Shown here in pieces: positions 42,960 through 51,078 of a stretch of 61,590 nt of DNA. The stretch spans positions 1-61,590 of the forward strand of contig NZ_LAVA02000084.1 of assembly GCF_000974985.2 (NCBI RefSeq), written 5' to 3'. Within the stretch, counting starts at the first letter, position 1. Each line of letters begins with the position of its first letter. A model generated the notes under the pieces. That model was not told the DNA's origin. It ran no database searches and saw only the letters and a list, made by a program, of their open reading frames with translations. The position numbers and the translations under genes are program-made. The stretch comes from Streptomyces mangrovisoli. GTDB taxonomy: Bacteria > Actinomycetota > Actinomycetes > Streptomycetales > Streptomycetaceae.

Positions 42960-43532
42960 ATGACACAGAACCTGAAACCTGAGATAGGACCGCGAGTCCC
43001 GTATCCGCTCGGCTATGCCGAGGCGACCTCGTTCACTCAGACGATGACGGCTCCACTGCTGACGGGGGCAGCGCTGACCCTCGTGGGCGTGATCATCGTC
43101 GACGACACAAAATTTCGAGTCCCTGAATTGACTCTGCTCCTTGTGGTCACCTCATCCATCGCGCTGATCGCAAGCATTCAAATAGGTGCCGACGCCCGGA
43201 AGTACCTTTACAACCGGGAGACCATCGCCGCCTGGTACACGGAAGACGAGGCCAAACGCGCCGGGATACTGGTGAGGCGCACCAAGCATTTCATCGAGTG
43301 GAGAAAGCGCAATCGCCTTGCAGTAGTGGTCTTCAACGCCGGCACCATGCTGCTGATCCTTGCGGTGTCCACCGCTCTGTTCCCGCGCGACAACCATGCC
43401 GTGGTGCGCTGGATCGCCTCGGGACTGACGCTCGCGAGCGCCCTGGTCGAGGCATGGTGGCTCCACCACCTCTTCCACGAGCGCTTCGATGAGACCCCAG
43501 AAAAGCCAAAGCCCTTGGACGGAGGGACCTGA
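42960..43532 (+). CDS. Four-helix membrane protein of unknown function
   Basis: 190 residues, not recognised. Hydrophobic segments lie at about 30-48, 57-76, 120-141 and 150-169. A charged, tyrosine-containing loop of about 40 residues (ADARKYLYNRETIAAWYTEDEAKRAGIL) sits between helices 2 and 3. The two-hairpin layout recalls small membrane effectors such as SLATT-type proteins, but no family motif is certain. Base composition around 43080-43200 is clearly less GC-rich than neighbouring genes, which hints at acquired DNA. The stop overlaps the next ATG (TGATG), so the two genes are coupled. Confidence 0.75.
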   Translation: MTQNLKPEIGPRVPYPLGYAEATSFTQTMTAPLLTGAALTLVGVIIVDDTKFRVPELTLLLVVTSSIALIASIQIGADARKYLYNRETIAAWYTEDEAKRAGILVRRTKHFIEWRKRNRLAVVVFNAGTMLLILAVSTALFPRDNHAVVRWIASGLTLASALVEAWWLHHLFHERFDETPEKPKPLDGGT

Positions 43533-43879
43533 TGGTTCTCTACGACGTGACACTGCCTGGCAACGGGCCGGGAACGATCGAGTGCCCCCAGCTCCAGTGC
43601 CCCGCGACATTTCCGAACGCGAGGTTCTCCAGGCGCGACATCGACAAGTGGGAAGAGGCGCTCCAGGTGGGGCCCGAAGCCGCGAAGGCCCACCTCGAGA
43701 TCTCCGGGGCTCTCACGATGCAGCACATGCCCGGATGCCCCTTCAGGTGTCTGCCGCCGGCAGTACTGGCGCTCTGCGGGAACGAGGAACTTCTCGCTCA
43801 GCTCAAGAAGGTGGGGGCGGTCCTGGACGACTGTCAGCCCTCCGGTGACTCCGCCTCCGGTCCGGCCGACGACGCCTGA
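43532..43879 (+). CDS. Small Cys-containing protein coupled to the membrane protein
   Basis: 115 residues, not recognised. Cysteines occur as ECPQLQCP and GCPFRCLPPAVLALC plus one near the C-terminus, so a bound metal ion is possible. The remainder is helical (SRRDIDKWEEALQVGPEAAKAHLEIS). Its start is coupled to the membrane protein upstream. Its last 46 bases overlap the end of the convergent gene. Function unknown. Confidence 0.65.
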   Translation: MVLYDVTLPGNGPGTIECPQLQCPATFPNARFSRRDIDKWEEALQVGPEAAKAHLEISGALTMQHMPGCPFRCLPPAVLALCGNEELLAQLKKVGAVLDDCQPSGDSASGPADDA

Positions 43880-44745
43880 TCGTACGGCCGCCGCCGCGGT
43901 CGGCGCCCGGCGAACTCGTCGGAGAGCTCCGCGAACAGAGCCTCCGCGCTCGCCGGGTCCGCGGGCAGTGGGTAGTGCAGCGCGTCCAGCAGGTCGAAGC
44001 GGTGCAGGTCGTACACGATGTGCATCAGGCCGGAGTACGCCTGCGCAGCGGTGACCGCGCCCTTGTACGCCACCGCCGCCAGCATCAGGCCGACCAGACA
44101 CAGCCACCAGGCCGACGGCTCGTCATGCAGGGCGACGACGCCCAGGACCGAGAGGGCCGAGAACGCCCAGCACAGGTTCACCGCGCCATCCAGGGTGTCG
44201 CGTGCCGAGCCGAGCACCTCGGCCAGCCGCTCGGAGACCTGGAGGTAGATACGCGGCCAGGAGGGCAGCGTCGTCAGTCCGTAGCGTTCGCCCGCGCTCA
44301 ACTCCCCCGCTCGCAGCGCGTTGCCCAGCGCGGTGGGCAACTGCACCTCGACCGCGGGCCGGACGGCCAGGCGCCGACGCGCGTCGGCCCGTACCCGCCG
44401 GTCGGTGTCGTCGTCCGCCGACGCCACGGCACGCCGCTGCAAGGCCCGCCAGCGTCTGCGCTGGACGCGGGCGAGAAATCCGGCCAGCCGGGCCGTCAGC
44501 GGCCAGCGGTCCCAGTACCCCTCCAGCACGCGCACTGCCCGCACCTGGAACGGCTGCACCAGGAGGCCGAGTACTGCTGCGCCGGCGGCGGTCGCTGCAA
44601 CCAGTTCCAGCATGGCGGTGGGTCGCTGCGGCCACACCGTGGCCCAGTGGCTCCGGCCCGAGAAGCTTCCCGCGCGGATCAGCGCGAGCACGCCCGTGAC
44701 GAACAGCGCGCACGGCGCGAAGCGCACCGACAGCACCCGTCGCAC
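43834..44745 (-). CDS. Membrane protein of unknown function
   Basis: 303 residues, not recognised. Hydrophobic segments lie near 10-25, 45-65, 190-207 and 212-232. Between them is an Arg-rich cytoplasmic segment (RVQRRRWRALQRRAV), and the C-terminal tail is charged. GTG 44745 has GGAGG nine bases upstream. It follows the soluble gene at 44804 on the same strand (58-base gap) and converges on the pair at 42960-43879. Confidence 0.7.
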   Translation of the reverse strand: MRRVLSVRFAPCALFVTGVLALIRAGSFSGRSHWATVWPQRPTAMLELVAATAAGAAVLGLLVQPFQVRAVRVLEGYWDRWPLTARLAGFLARVQRRRWRALQRRAVASADDDTDRRVRADARRRLAVRPAVEVQLPTALGNALRAGELSAGERYGLTTLPSWPRIYLQVSERLAEVLGSARDTLDGAVNLCWAFSALSVLGVVALHDEPSAWWLCLVGLMLAAVAYKGAVTAAQAYSGLMHIVYDLHRFDLLDALHYPLPADPASAEALFAELSDEFAGRRPRRRPYDQASSAGPEAESPEG

Positions 44746-44803
44746 GAAGCCCGTCCTCCCCGAACACCCCTGAGCGGTGTTCAGTATGAGGCCGGCGGCT
44801 TTC

Positions 44804-45244
44804 TCACCTCATGGCGGGCTTGCGCCACTCCCTCGCGCCCGCCGCGCGCATCAGCCGGAGCGCCGAGTCCGGCTCGCCGGAGATCAGTGGGTGGACGAGT
44901 TCGACGCAACGGACCTGGCCGGTCAGCGACTTGCGCAGTTGTCGCACGCTGCGGGCGCCGAAGGTGACCCCGCCCCGGCGGCCCACCACACCCGCCGCCA
45001 GGGCCAGCCCCTCCACGCCGACCTTGCACTCGGACCAGGCCGTCGCGCGGCAGGCGTGGATCTCGATGTCCCCCTGCCACAGGCCGAGTACGGCGTTGTA
45101 GGTCACCCCGGAACCGGAATACGTGGCCACGGCGAGATGCCGATCCACCTCCGCCCGGCCCGGGCCGTCCAGCCCCAGCCGCTCGGCCACATCGGCGAAC
45201 GCCGCCCGCACTTCGCCGAAGAAGGCTTCCGTCCCCAACGCCAT
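44804..45244 (-). CDS. Small soluble protein of unknown function
   Basis: 146 residues, not recognised. It starts with an amphipathic helix (EAFFGEVRAAFADVAERLG), then strand-rich stretches (VTYNAVLGLWQGDIEIHACRA) and VRCVELVHPLISGEPDSALRLMRAAG. No motif or membrane segment. ATG 45244 follows GAGGGG at 6-base spacing. First gene of a two-gene unit with the membrane protein downstream. Confidence 0.65.
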   Translation of the reverse strand: MALGTEAFFGEVRAAFADVAERLGLDGPGRAEVDRHLAVATYSGSGVTYNAVLGLWQGDIEIHACRATAWSECKVGVEGLALAAGVVGRRGGVTFGARSVRQLRKSLTGQVRCVELVHPLISGEPDSALRLMRAAGAREWRKPAMR

Positions 45245-45373
45245 GCCCGCCCCCTCACGTGCCGTACTGAAGGCGGCTCAGCGTAGCGCCGTCGCGTGCC
45301 GCTTCTCGGCTCAATGAGTGACCCCGCGGGCAGGCCGCCCGGCAAGCTTCGCTTCTGCTCCTAATGTGATCGC

Positions 45374-45796
45374 ATGTCAGATGACGAGTCGTACGAACTG
45401 CTCGGTTTCGACCATGTTCTTCTGCCCGTCGGAGATCTCGACGAGGCCGTGGACTTCTACCGGCGTGCCGGGTTCGCCGTGGGGTTCCGGTTCGATGCGG
45501 GCGGGATCGCGTCGCTCAAGGTGGGGGGCGAGACGCCGGGGATCCTGCTGCGGGCCGAGGAGGCCGTCGGGCACCGGCCGCCGCCCTGGCCGTCGGGGCG
45601 GGTATGGGTCGAGGTGGCCGACGCGCGGCTGGCGGCCAAGGTGCTGACGAACCGTGGGATCCGGCTGCTCGACGAGCCGTTCGCCGTGGCCACGGGCTGG
45701 ACCGTCGAGATCGCGGACCCCTGGGGCAACGTCGTCGGGTTCACGGACTACGGCAAGCGGCCCGAGCTGGGGCGCACGGGGGCACGCGGGATGTGA
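45374..45796 (+). CDS. VOC (glyoxalase/bleomycin-resistance) superfamily protein
   Basis: 140 residues. One VOC module pair is visible: FDHVLLPVGDLDEAVDFYRRAGFAVGFRF, then GIRLLDEPFAVATGWTVEIADPWGNVVGFTDYG. The first histidine (FDHV) and the C-terminal DPxGN are typical. Substrate or drug unknown. The ATG lies 6 bases after TAATGT (45362-45367), with no ribosome-binding site, so translation may be leaderless. Confidence 0.88.
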   Translation: MSDDESYELLGFDHVLLPVGDLDEAVDFYRRAGFAVGFRFDAGGIASLKVGGETPGILLRAEEAVGHRPPPWPSGRVWVEVADARLAAKVLTNRGIRLLDEPFAVATGWTVEIADPWGNVVGFTDYGKRPELGRTGARGM

Positions 45797-45844
45797 AGGG
45801 CGCTGGTGCGCGCCGGGCGTGAACGGCGCCACTCCCCCGCCGAG

Positions 45845-45858
45845 TTGAACGTGTTCAG
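45845..45858. promoter_or_regulatory. Operator A (TTGAACGTGTTCAG) overlapping the -35 box
   Basis: Inverted repeat TGAAC-GT-GTTCA. Its left end TTGAAC is also the -35 box: it is followed after exactly 17 bases by TAGAGT (45868-45873). Confidence 0.7.
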
Positions 45859-45873
45859 AAACGCGTCTAGAGT
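45845..45873 (+). promoter_or_regulatory. Sigma-70-type promoter of the membrane/DCC/TetR operon
   Basis: TTGAAC, 17-base spacer, TAGAGT; transcription would start near 45880. Operators sit on the -35 box and about 15 bases downstream of the start point, an arrangement made for repression. Confidence 0.65.
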
Positions 45874-45889
45874 CTCTCTCGTCAGCGTT

Positions 45890-45903
45890 TTGAACGGGTT
45901 CAA
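45890..45903. promoter_or_regulatory. Operator B (TTGAACGGGTTCAA)
   Basis: Perfect TTGAAC/GTTCAA inverted repeat with a 2-base centre, 45 bp centre to centre from operator A. The likely binder is the TetR protein encoded third in the same operon. Confidence 0.7.
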
Positions 45904-45926
45904 GAATGCTCACGGAGGGGTGGGGC

Positions 45927-46334
45927 ATGGACCGCACCGTCATCGCCTACGTCATCTATCTGCTGGTCAGCATCGCGCTGACCGTCTGGGTCGCCCGCAC
46001 GCTCAGCCGCAACGGCAGGGTCTTCCTCGCCGACGTGCTGCACGGCAACGAGAAGCTGGCCGACGCCGTCAACCACCTGCTCGTGGTCGGCTTCTACCTC
46101 GTCAACCTCGGCTTCGTCGCTCTGTATCTCAGCAGCGACGACGACATAGCCGACACCCGCGGCATCTTCGAGGCCCTGTCCACCAAGCTGGGCGTGGTGC
46201 TGCTGGTCCTCGGCGTGATGCACCTGGGCAACGTCTACGTGCTCAACCGGATCCGGCGGCGCGGGCTCATGGAGCGCGAGCAGGTCCCGCCGGTCGCCCC
46301 GCAGGGCTGGGTCGCCCCGACGGCCGGGGCGTGA
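45927..46334 (+). CDS. Three-helix membrane protein, unknown function
   Basis: 135 residues with membrane segments at about 5-23 (VIAYVIYLLVSIALTVWVA), 52-70 and 87-105. A charged loop contains LADVLHGNEKLADAVNHLL, whose histidines could bind a ligand. ATG 45927 follows GGAGGGG; the frame extends seven codons further without need. First gene of an operon with the DCC protein and TetR regulator, under a dual-operator promoter. Function unknown; such membrane/DCC pairs suggest redox or lipid modification. Confidence 0.75.
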   Translation: MDRTVIAYVIYLLVSIALTVWVARTLSRNGRVFLADVLHGNEKLADAVNHLLVVGFYLVNLGFVALYLSSDDDIADTRGIFEALSTKLGVVLLVLGVMHLGNVYVLNRIRRRGLMEREQVPPVAPQGWVAPTAGA

Positions 46335-46339
46335 GCGCC

Positions 46340-46948
46340 ATGACCGAACGGCGGAGCCGGGCCGCGACGCCCGGCACCCCCGTCGGGGCGACGGCACCCG
46401 GGGCCCCGGTGCGGGCCACCGCGGCCCCGGCAGCGGCCACCGCGCCCGGCGCCCCCGTCCGGGACGCCGCCCCGCGGGTCCCCGTCCGGGGGCTCACGGT
46501 CCTGTACGACGCCGACTGCTCCCTCTGCGTCCACGTGCGCGACTGGCTCGTACGGCAGGCGCAGCTCGTGCCGCTCGAACTGGTCCCGGCCGGCTCCGCG
46601 GAGGCCCGGCGCCGCCTGCCGGGGCTCGACCACGCGGCCACCCTCGACGAGGTCACCGTCGTCGGGGACGCCGGCCAGGTCTACCGGGGAACGGCCGCCT
46701 GGATCGTCGTGCTGTGGGCGCTGCGCGAACTGCGCCCGCTCGCCCACCGGCTGAGCACCCCCACGGGCGCGCGGCTGGCCCGCGGCGCGGTGCTCGGCGC
46801 GGCCAAGTGGCGCGGCGCGCAGTGGAACACCCAGCCCCGCTGGGGCGGCACCGGCTACCGGCGCGCGGACGGCTGGTGGTACGACCCGGACCGCGGGTGG
46901 ACCCACCACGCACCGGCCTGTGACGACGGGACCTGCCCCACTGGTTAG
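46340..46948 (+). CDS. DCC family (DUF393) thiol-disulfide oxidoreductase-like protein
   Basis: 202 residues. The first 48 are Ala/Pro/Thr-rich. Then LTVLYDADCSLCVHVRDWLVRQ gives the family D-x-x-C-x-x-C motif (DADCSLC), in a predicted thioredoxin-like fold. ALRELRPLAHRLSTPTGARL follows, and an added C-terminal segment ends WWYDPDRGWTHHAPACDDGTC with two more cysteines. Starts six bases after the upstream stop, so it is in the same operon. Substrate unknown. Confidence 0.85.
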   Translation: MTERRSRAATPGTPVGATAPGAPVRATAAPAAATAPGAPVRDAAPRVPVRGLTVLYDADCSLCVHVRDWLVRQAQLVPLELVPAGSAEARRRLPGLDHAATLDEVTVVGDAGQVYRGTAAWIVVLWALRELRPLAHRLSTPTGARLARGAVLGAAKWRGAQWNTQPRWGGTGYRRADGWWYDPDRGWTHHAPACDDGTCPTG

Positions 46949-46957
46949 GCTCGGTCC

Positions 46958-47755
46958 GTGCCCGCGAAGAACGACAGCCCCGCGCCCGGCGAGCGACCGG
47001 CAGCCGCCGACGACCGTCCGGCGGCCGCCGACGACCGCCCCGGCGCGGCCGGCTCCCTGAGCAAGTCCGAGCAGACCCGCGCCCTGATCCTCGAGACGGC
47101 GATGCGGCTGTTCCAGGAGCGGGGCTACGACAAGACGACCATGCGGGCCATCGCCAAGGAGGCCGGCGTCTCCGTCGGCAACGCCTACTACTACTTCGAC
47201 GGCAAGGAGCACCTGATCCAGGGCTTCTACGACCGGATCGCCGCAGAGCACCAGGCGGCGGTCCGGGAGGTCCTGGCCCGGGAGACCGAACTGGAGGCGC
47301 GGCTCGGGGGCGTGCTGACGGCCTGGCTCGACATCGCCACGCCGTACCACGAGTTCGCGGTGCAGTTCTTCAAGAACGCCGCCGACCCGGACAGCCCGCT
47401 CAGCCCGTTCTCGCCGGAGTCGGAGCACGCCCGCCTGGAGGCGATCAGCGTCCACCGGCAGGTGCTCGCGGGGGCCACGAAGACCAAGGTCCCGGACGAA
47501 CTGCGGGACATCCTGCCCGAGTTGATGTGGCTGTCGCAGATGGGCCTGGTGCTGTACTGGATCTTCGACCGGACCGAGGGGCGCGAGCGCAGCTACCGGC
47601 TCGCCGAGCGCGGCGCCCGCCTGACCGCCCGCGGCGTGTCACTGGCCCGCTTCCGCGTGCTGCGCCCCCTGGTCCGCGAGGTGCACGAACTGTTCACGGA
47701 CTTCCTGCCGGGGATGACCCGGGCACTGCCCGACCCCGGCAAGAAGTCCGACTGA
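46958..47755 (+). CDS. TetR family regulator, likely repressor of its own operon
   Basis: 265 residues. After an Asp/Ala/Pro-rich 32-residue start, the DNA-binding domain is TRALILETAMRLFQERGYDKTT and MRAIAKEAGVSVGNAYYYFDGKEHLI. The remainder is an all-helical ligand domain. GTG 46958 lies 7 bases after TTAGGC, so it may also have its own leaderless promoter, although it follows the DCC gene by only 9 bases. The TTGAAC-N2-GTTCAA operators upstream of the operon are its probable targets. Ligand unknown. Confidence 0.9.
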   Translation: MPAKNDSPAPGERPAAADDRPAAADDRPGAAGSLSKSEQTRALILETAMRLFQERGYDKTTMRAIAKEAGVSVGNAYYYFDGKEHLIQGFYDRIAAEHQAAVREVLARETELEARLGGVLTAWLDIATPYHEFAVQFFKNAADPDSPLSPFSPESEHARLEAISVHRQVLAGATKTKVPDELRDILPELMWLSQMGLVLYWIFDRTEGRERSYRLAERGARLTARGVSLARFRVLRPLVREVHELFTDFLPGMTRALPDPGKKSD

Positions 47756-47797
47756 ACAACCTCCGGTCGTACGTCGGTCGACCGCGTCGGCCGTACG

Positions 47798-50236
47798 TCA
47801 GTTGACCGCGTCGACCTCGCCGTCGGCCAGCTCGACGTCGTACACCAGCGGCCCGTCCTGCACCACGACCTGCTCCGCGCGGGAGAGGTACGACGGCGCG
47901 GAGACCGACAGCAGGTAGGGGCCCGGGGCCGGGACCGACAGGATGTAGGAGCCGTCGGCCAGCGAGGCCACCCCGTCCAGGCGGCGGCCGCCGCGGGTCA
48001 GCAGGGAGACCGACGCGCCCTCCACCGCGGCGCCGTCGGCGGCGCGGACGAAGCCGTGCACGGCCGAGGCGGGACCGGACGCGCCGGGGCCGGGGCCGTC
48101 GGCCGGGGCGCCGCGCTCCGCGGCCGGGTCGGCGGGCTCCACCGCGAGATGCGGCAGCCGCCGGTCCAGCCAGCCCGGCAGCCACCAGTTCGCCGAGCCG
48201 AGCAGATGCATCGCGGCCGGCACGAGTGCGGTGCGCAGCAGGAACGCGTCCAGGGCGACCGCCGCCGCGAGGCCGACGCCCGCCATCGCCGCGCCCGAGT
48301 CGCCGCTGAGCACGAACGCCATGAAGACGCAGACCATGATGAGCGCGGCGCTGTTGATGACCCGGCTGGTCTCCGCGAGGCCGACCCGCACCGCGCGCGC
48401 GTTGTCCTTGGTGTGGACCCACTCCTCGTGCATCCGGCTGACCAGGAACACCTGGTAGTCCATGGAGAGTCCGAACAGCAGCGACAGCATGATCACCGGC
48501 AGGAAGGCGTTGATCGGGCCCTCCTTGCCGAGGCCCAGCAGATCCAGGCCCCAGCCCCACTGGAAGATCGCGACGAGGACGCCGAAGGAGGCGGCCGCGG
48601 CGATCAGGTTCATCAGGGCCGCCGTCAGCGGCACCACCACCGAGCGGAACGCCACCATCAGGAGCAGGAACCCGAGCCCGATGATGGTCAGGACGAAGTA
48701 CGGCAGCCGGTCGCCGGTGACGGACGCGAAGTCCTTGGAGATCGCGGTCACCCCGCCGACATGGGCCTGCACCCCGGCCTCGGGGATCACCCGGTCGCGC
48801 AGGTCGTCGATCAGGTCGTCGGTCTGCTTCGACTGCGGCGAGGTCTTCGGCACCACCTGGACGACGGTCACACCACCGCGGGCGGGCACCGCCCCGGCCT
48901 GGGCGACGTCCGCGGTCGCCCGGATGTCCTTGACCAGCGCGGTCGTGTCGCCGCTCTGCACGACCACCTGGAGCGGCCCGTTGAAGCCGGGTCCGAAGCC
49001 GTCCGCCAGCAGGTCGTAGGCCTTGCGGGTGGTGGTGGAGGCGTCGTCGTTGCCCTGGTCGGTGGCGCCGAGGCGCAGCGACAGCACCGGCAGCGCGAGG
49101 ACCGCCATGACGACGAAGGCGACCGCCGCGATCGCGCGCGGGCGCCGCTGCACGGCCCCCGACCAGCGGGCCGCGAGACCGCTCGCCCGCTCCGGCTCCG
49201 GGCCCTCGGCCGCGAGCCTGCGGCGCTGTCCGCGGCTGAGCACCCGCGGCCCGAGCAGGCCGAGCAGGGCCGGCAGCAGGGTGATCGCCGCGAGCACGCT
49301 GAGCACGACGGTCAGCGAGGTGCCGATGACCACGCCGTCCAGGAAGCGCAGCCGCGTCACCAGCATCCCGGCGAGCGCGATGCACACCGTGCCGCCCGCG
49401 AACAGCACGGCCCGCCCCGAGGTGTCGAGCGCGGTGACCGCGGACTCCTCCGGATCCATGCCGCGCAGCAGGCCGCGCCGGTGCCGGGTGACGATGAACA
49501 GGGCGTAGTCGATCCCGACGCCGAGGCCGATCAGCGACGACAGCAGCGGCGCGATGTCGGGGATGTCGGTGGCGTGGCTGAGCAGCTGCACGGAGAACAG
49601 CCCCGTGCCCACGCCGAACACCGCGATCCCGATCGGCAGCGTCATCGCGAGGAACGAGCCGAACGCCAGAAACAGCACGACGGCCGCGGCGAGGATGCCG
49701 ACCGTCTCCGACAGGCCCTGCGGCGGCTGCTGCACCCGCTGGATGGCCTGCCCGCCCAGCTCGACCTGAAGGCCCTCGGCGCGCGCCCCCTGCGCGGTGT
49801 CGAGGACGCGCTGCACCAGGTCCTTGGGCACCGCGTTCGCCTGCTCGGTGAAGGTGATCCGGGCATAGGCGATGTGCCCGTCCCGGCTGATCTGCGCCGC
49901 TCCCTGCGCCCCGGAGTAGGGGCCGGTGACCTCACCGACGCCCTTCATCCGCGCGATCTCGTCCAGGGCGGGCTGGATCCGCTCCTTGACGGACGCCTCC
50001 CGCACCGAGGTGCCGGTGGTCCGCCACACCACCGTGTCCGTGTCGCCGGCCCCCGCCGGGAACGCCTTCTGCAACAGGTCGTAGGCCTGCTTCGAATCGG
50101 TGTCGGGGAGGGAGAACACGTTCGCGTAGTCCGTACCCGCCGCCGAGGCCGAAACGCCCAGGCCCAGCAAGGCCGCCACCCAGACGACCACGACCACCAG
50201 CCGGTGCCGGTAGCACCACCGCGCCAATGCCGCCAC
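47798..50236 (-). CDS. MMPL/RND family transporter with a C-terminal carboxypeptidase-regulatory-like domain
   Basis: 812 residues. Two RND halves are present, each with an N-terminal helix (RLVVVVVWVAALLGLGVSA), an extracytoplasmic loop and five membrane helices. IGLGVGIDYALFIVTRHRRG and LLFGLSMDYQVFLVSRMHEEW are the matching Asp-Tyr proton-relay motifs of MmpL proteins. Residues 725-800 add an Ig-like domain (VHGFVRAADGAAVEGASVSLLT and DGSYILSVPAPGPYLLSV) seen on some actinobacterial surface proteins. Probably exports a lipid or metabolite. GTG 50236. Divergent from a two-component system. Confidence 0.92.
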   Translation of the reverse strand: MAALARWCYRHRLVVVVVWVAALLGLGVSASAAGTDYANVFSLPDTDSKQAYDLLQKAFPAGAGDTDTVVWRTTGTSVREASVKERIQPALDEIARMKGVGEVTGPYSGAQGAAQISRDGHIAYARITFTEQANAVPKDLVQRVLDTAQGARAEGLQVELGGQAIQRVQQPPQGLSETVGILAAAVVLFLAFGSFLAMTLPIGIAVFGVGTGLFSVQLLSHATDIPDIAPLLSSLIGLGVGIDYALFIVTRHRRGLLRGMDPEESAVTALDTSGRAVLFAGGTVCIALAGMLVTRLRFLDGVVIGTSLTVVLSVLAAITLLPALLGLLGPRVLSRGQRRRLAAEGPEPERASGLAARWSGAVQRRPRAIAAVAFVVMAVLALPVLSLRLGATDQGNDDASTTTRKAYDLLADGFGPGFNGPLQVVVQSGDTTALVKDIRATADVAQAGAVPARGGVTVVQVVPKTSPQSKQTDDLIDDLRDRVIPEAGVQAHVGGVTAISKDFASVTGDRLPYFVLTIIGLGFLLLMVAFRSVVVPLTAALMNLIAAAASFGVLVAIFQWGWGLDLLGLGKEGPINAFLPVIMLSLLFGLSMDYQVFLVSRMHEEWVHTKDNARAVRVGLAETSRVINSAALIMVCVFMAFVLSGDSGAAMAGVGLAAAVALDAFLLRTALVPAAMHLLGSANWWLPGWLDRRLPHLAVEPADPAAERGAPADGPGPGASGPASAVHGFVRAADGAAVEGASVSLLTRGGRRLDGVASLADGSYILSVPAPGPYLLSVSAPSYLSRAEQVVVQDGPLVYDVELADGEVDAVN

Positions 50237-50391
50237 GCTCTGACTCCTTCACTGCTCGGTCGGTCCCCCAGGTCGTGGGCACCAGGATTTCCGGCGGGGC
50301 TCGCGCACGGGGAGGCGTCACGGCGGACTCTCAAGGAACTCCAAGGGACCGGCCGCCCCCGTCGCCCGCCCCCGCGCCGATACTTGAGGGC

Positions 50392-51078
50392 ATGACGGCT
50401 CCCGGCACCGTGCTGGTCGTGGAGGACGAACCGAGCATCGCGGACGTCCTCGCCATCGCCCTGCGCTTCCACCGCTTCGAGGTGATGACCGCGGGCACCG
50501 TCCGCGCGGCCCTCGCGCTCGCCGAGGGCACCCGCCCGGACGTGGCCCTGCTCGACGTGATGCTGCCCGACGGCGACGGGCGGGCCCTCGGCCGCGAGCT
50601 GCGCGCCCGCCAGCCGGGCCTCGCGCTGGTCTTCCTGACCGCGCGGGACTCCCCCGCCGAGATAGTGGGCGCCCTCGGCTTCGGCGACGACTACATCACC
50701 AAACCGTTCAACATCGACGAGGTCGTCGCGCGGATCGGCGCGGTGCTGCGCCGCACCCGGCCCGCCGACGTGCTGCCCGAACGGCCGCCCCTGCGCTACG
50801 GCGACCTCGAACTCGACGAGGCCACCTACTCGGTGCGCCGCGCGGGCCGCTCGGTGGAGCTGACCCCCACCGAGTACGCGCTGCTGCGCTTCCTGGTCCG
50901 CAACGGCGGCCGGGTCGTACCGAAGGAGCAACTGCTGCGCCACGTCTGGCAGTACGAGCACGCGCCGGCCGAATCCACCGTCGTGGAGACCTACATCAGC
51001 TATCTGCGGCGCAAACTCGACGCCCTCGGGCCGCCGGTCATCACCACCCGCCGGGGCATCGGATACGGGCTGGCATGA
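50392..51078 (+). CDS. OmpR-family response regulator
   Basis: 228 residues. The receiver domain has the acid pair in VVEDEP, phospho-acceptor Asp55 in VALLDVMLPDGDG, and the conserved lysine in YITKPFNIDEV. From about 135 a winged-helix DNA-binding domain runs LTPTEYALLRFLVRNGGRVV and ESTVVETYISYLRRKLDA. ATG 50392 lies 7 bases after GATACT, with a GAGGG too close to be a normal ribosome-binding site. Overlaps its kinase gene by 4 bases. Divergent from the MMPL transporter, which it may control. Confidence 0.95.
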   Translation: MTAPGTVLVVEDEPSIADVLAIALRFHRFEVMTAGTVRAALALAEGTRPDVALLDVMLPDGDGRALGRELRARQPGLALVFLTARDSPAEIVGALGFGDDYITKPFNIDEVVARIGAVLRRTRPADVLPERPPLRYGDLELDEATYSVRRAGRSVELTPTEYALLRFLVRNGGRVVPKEQLLRHVWQYEHAPAESTVVETYISYLRRKLDALGPPVITTRRGIGYGLA

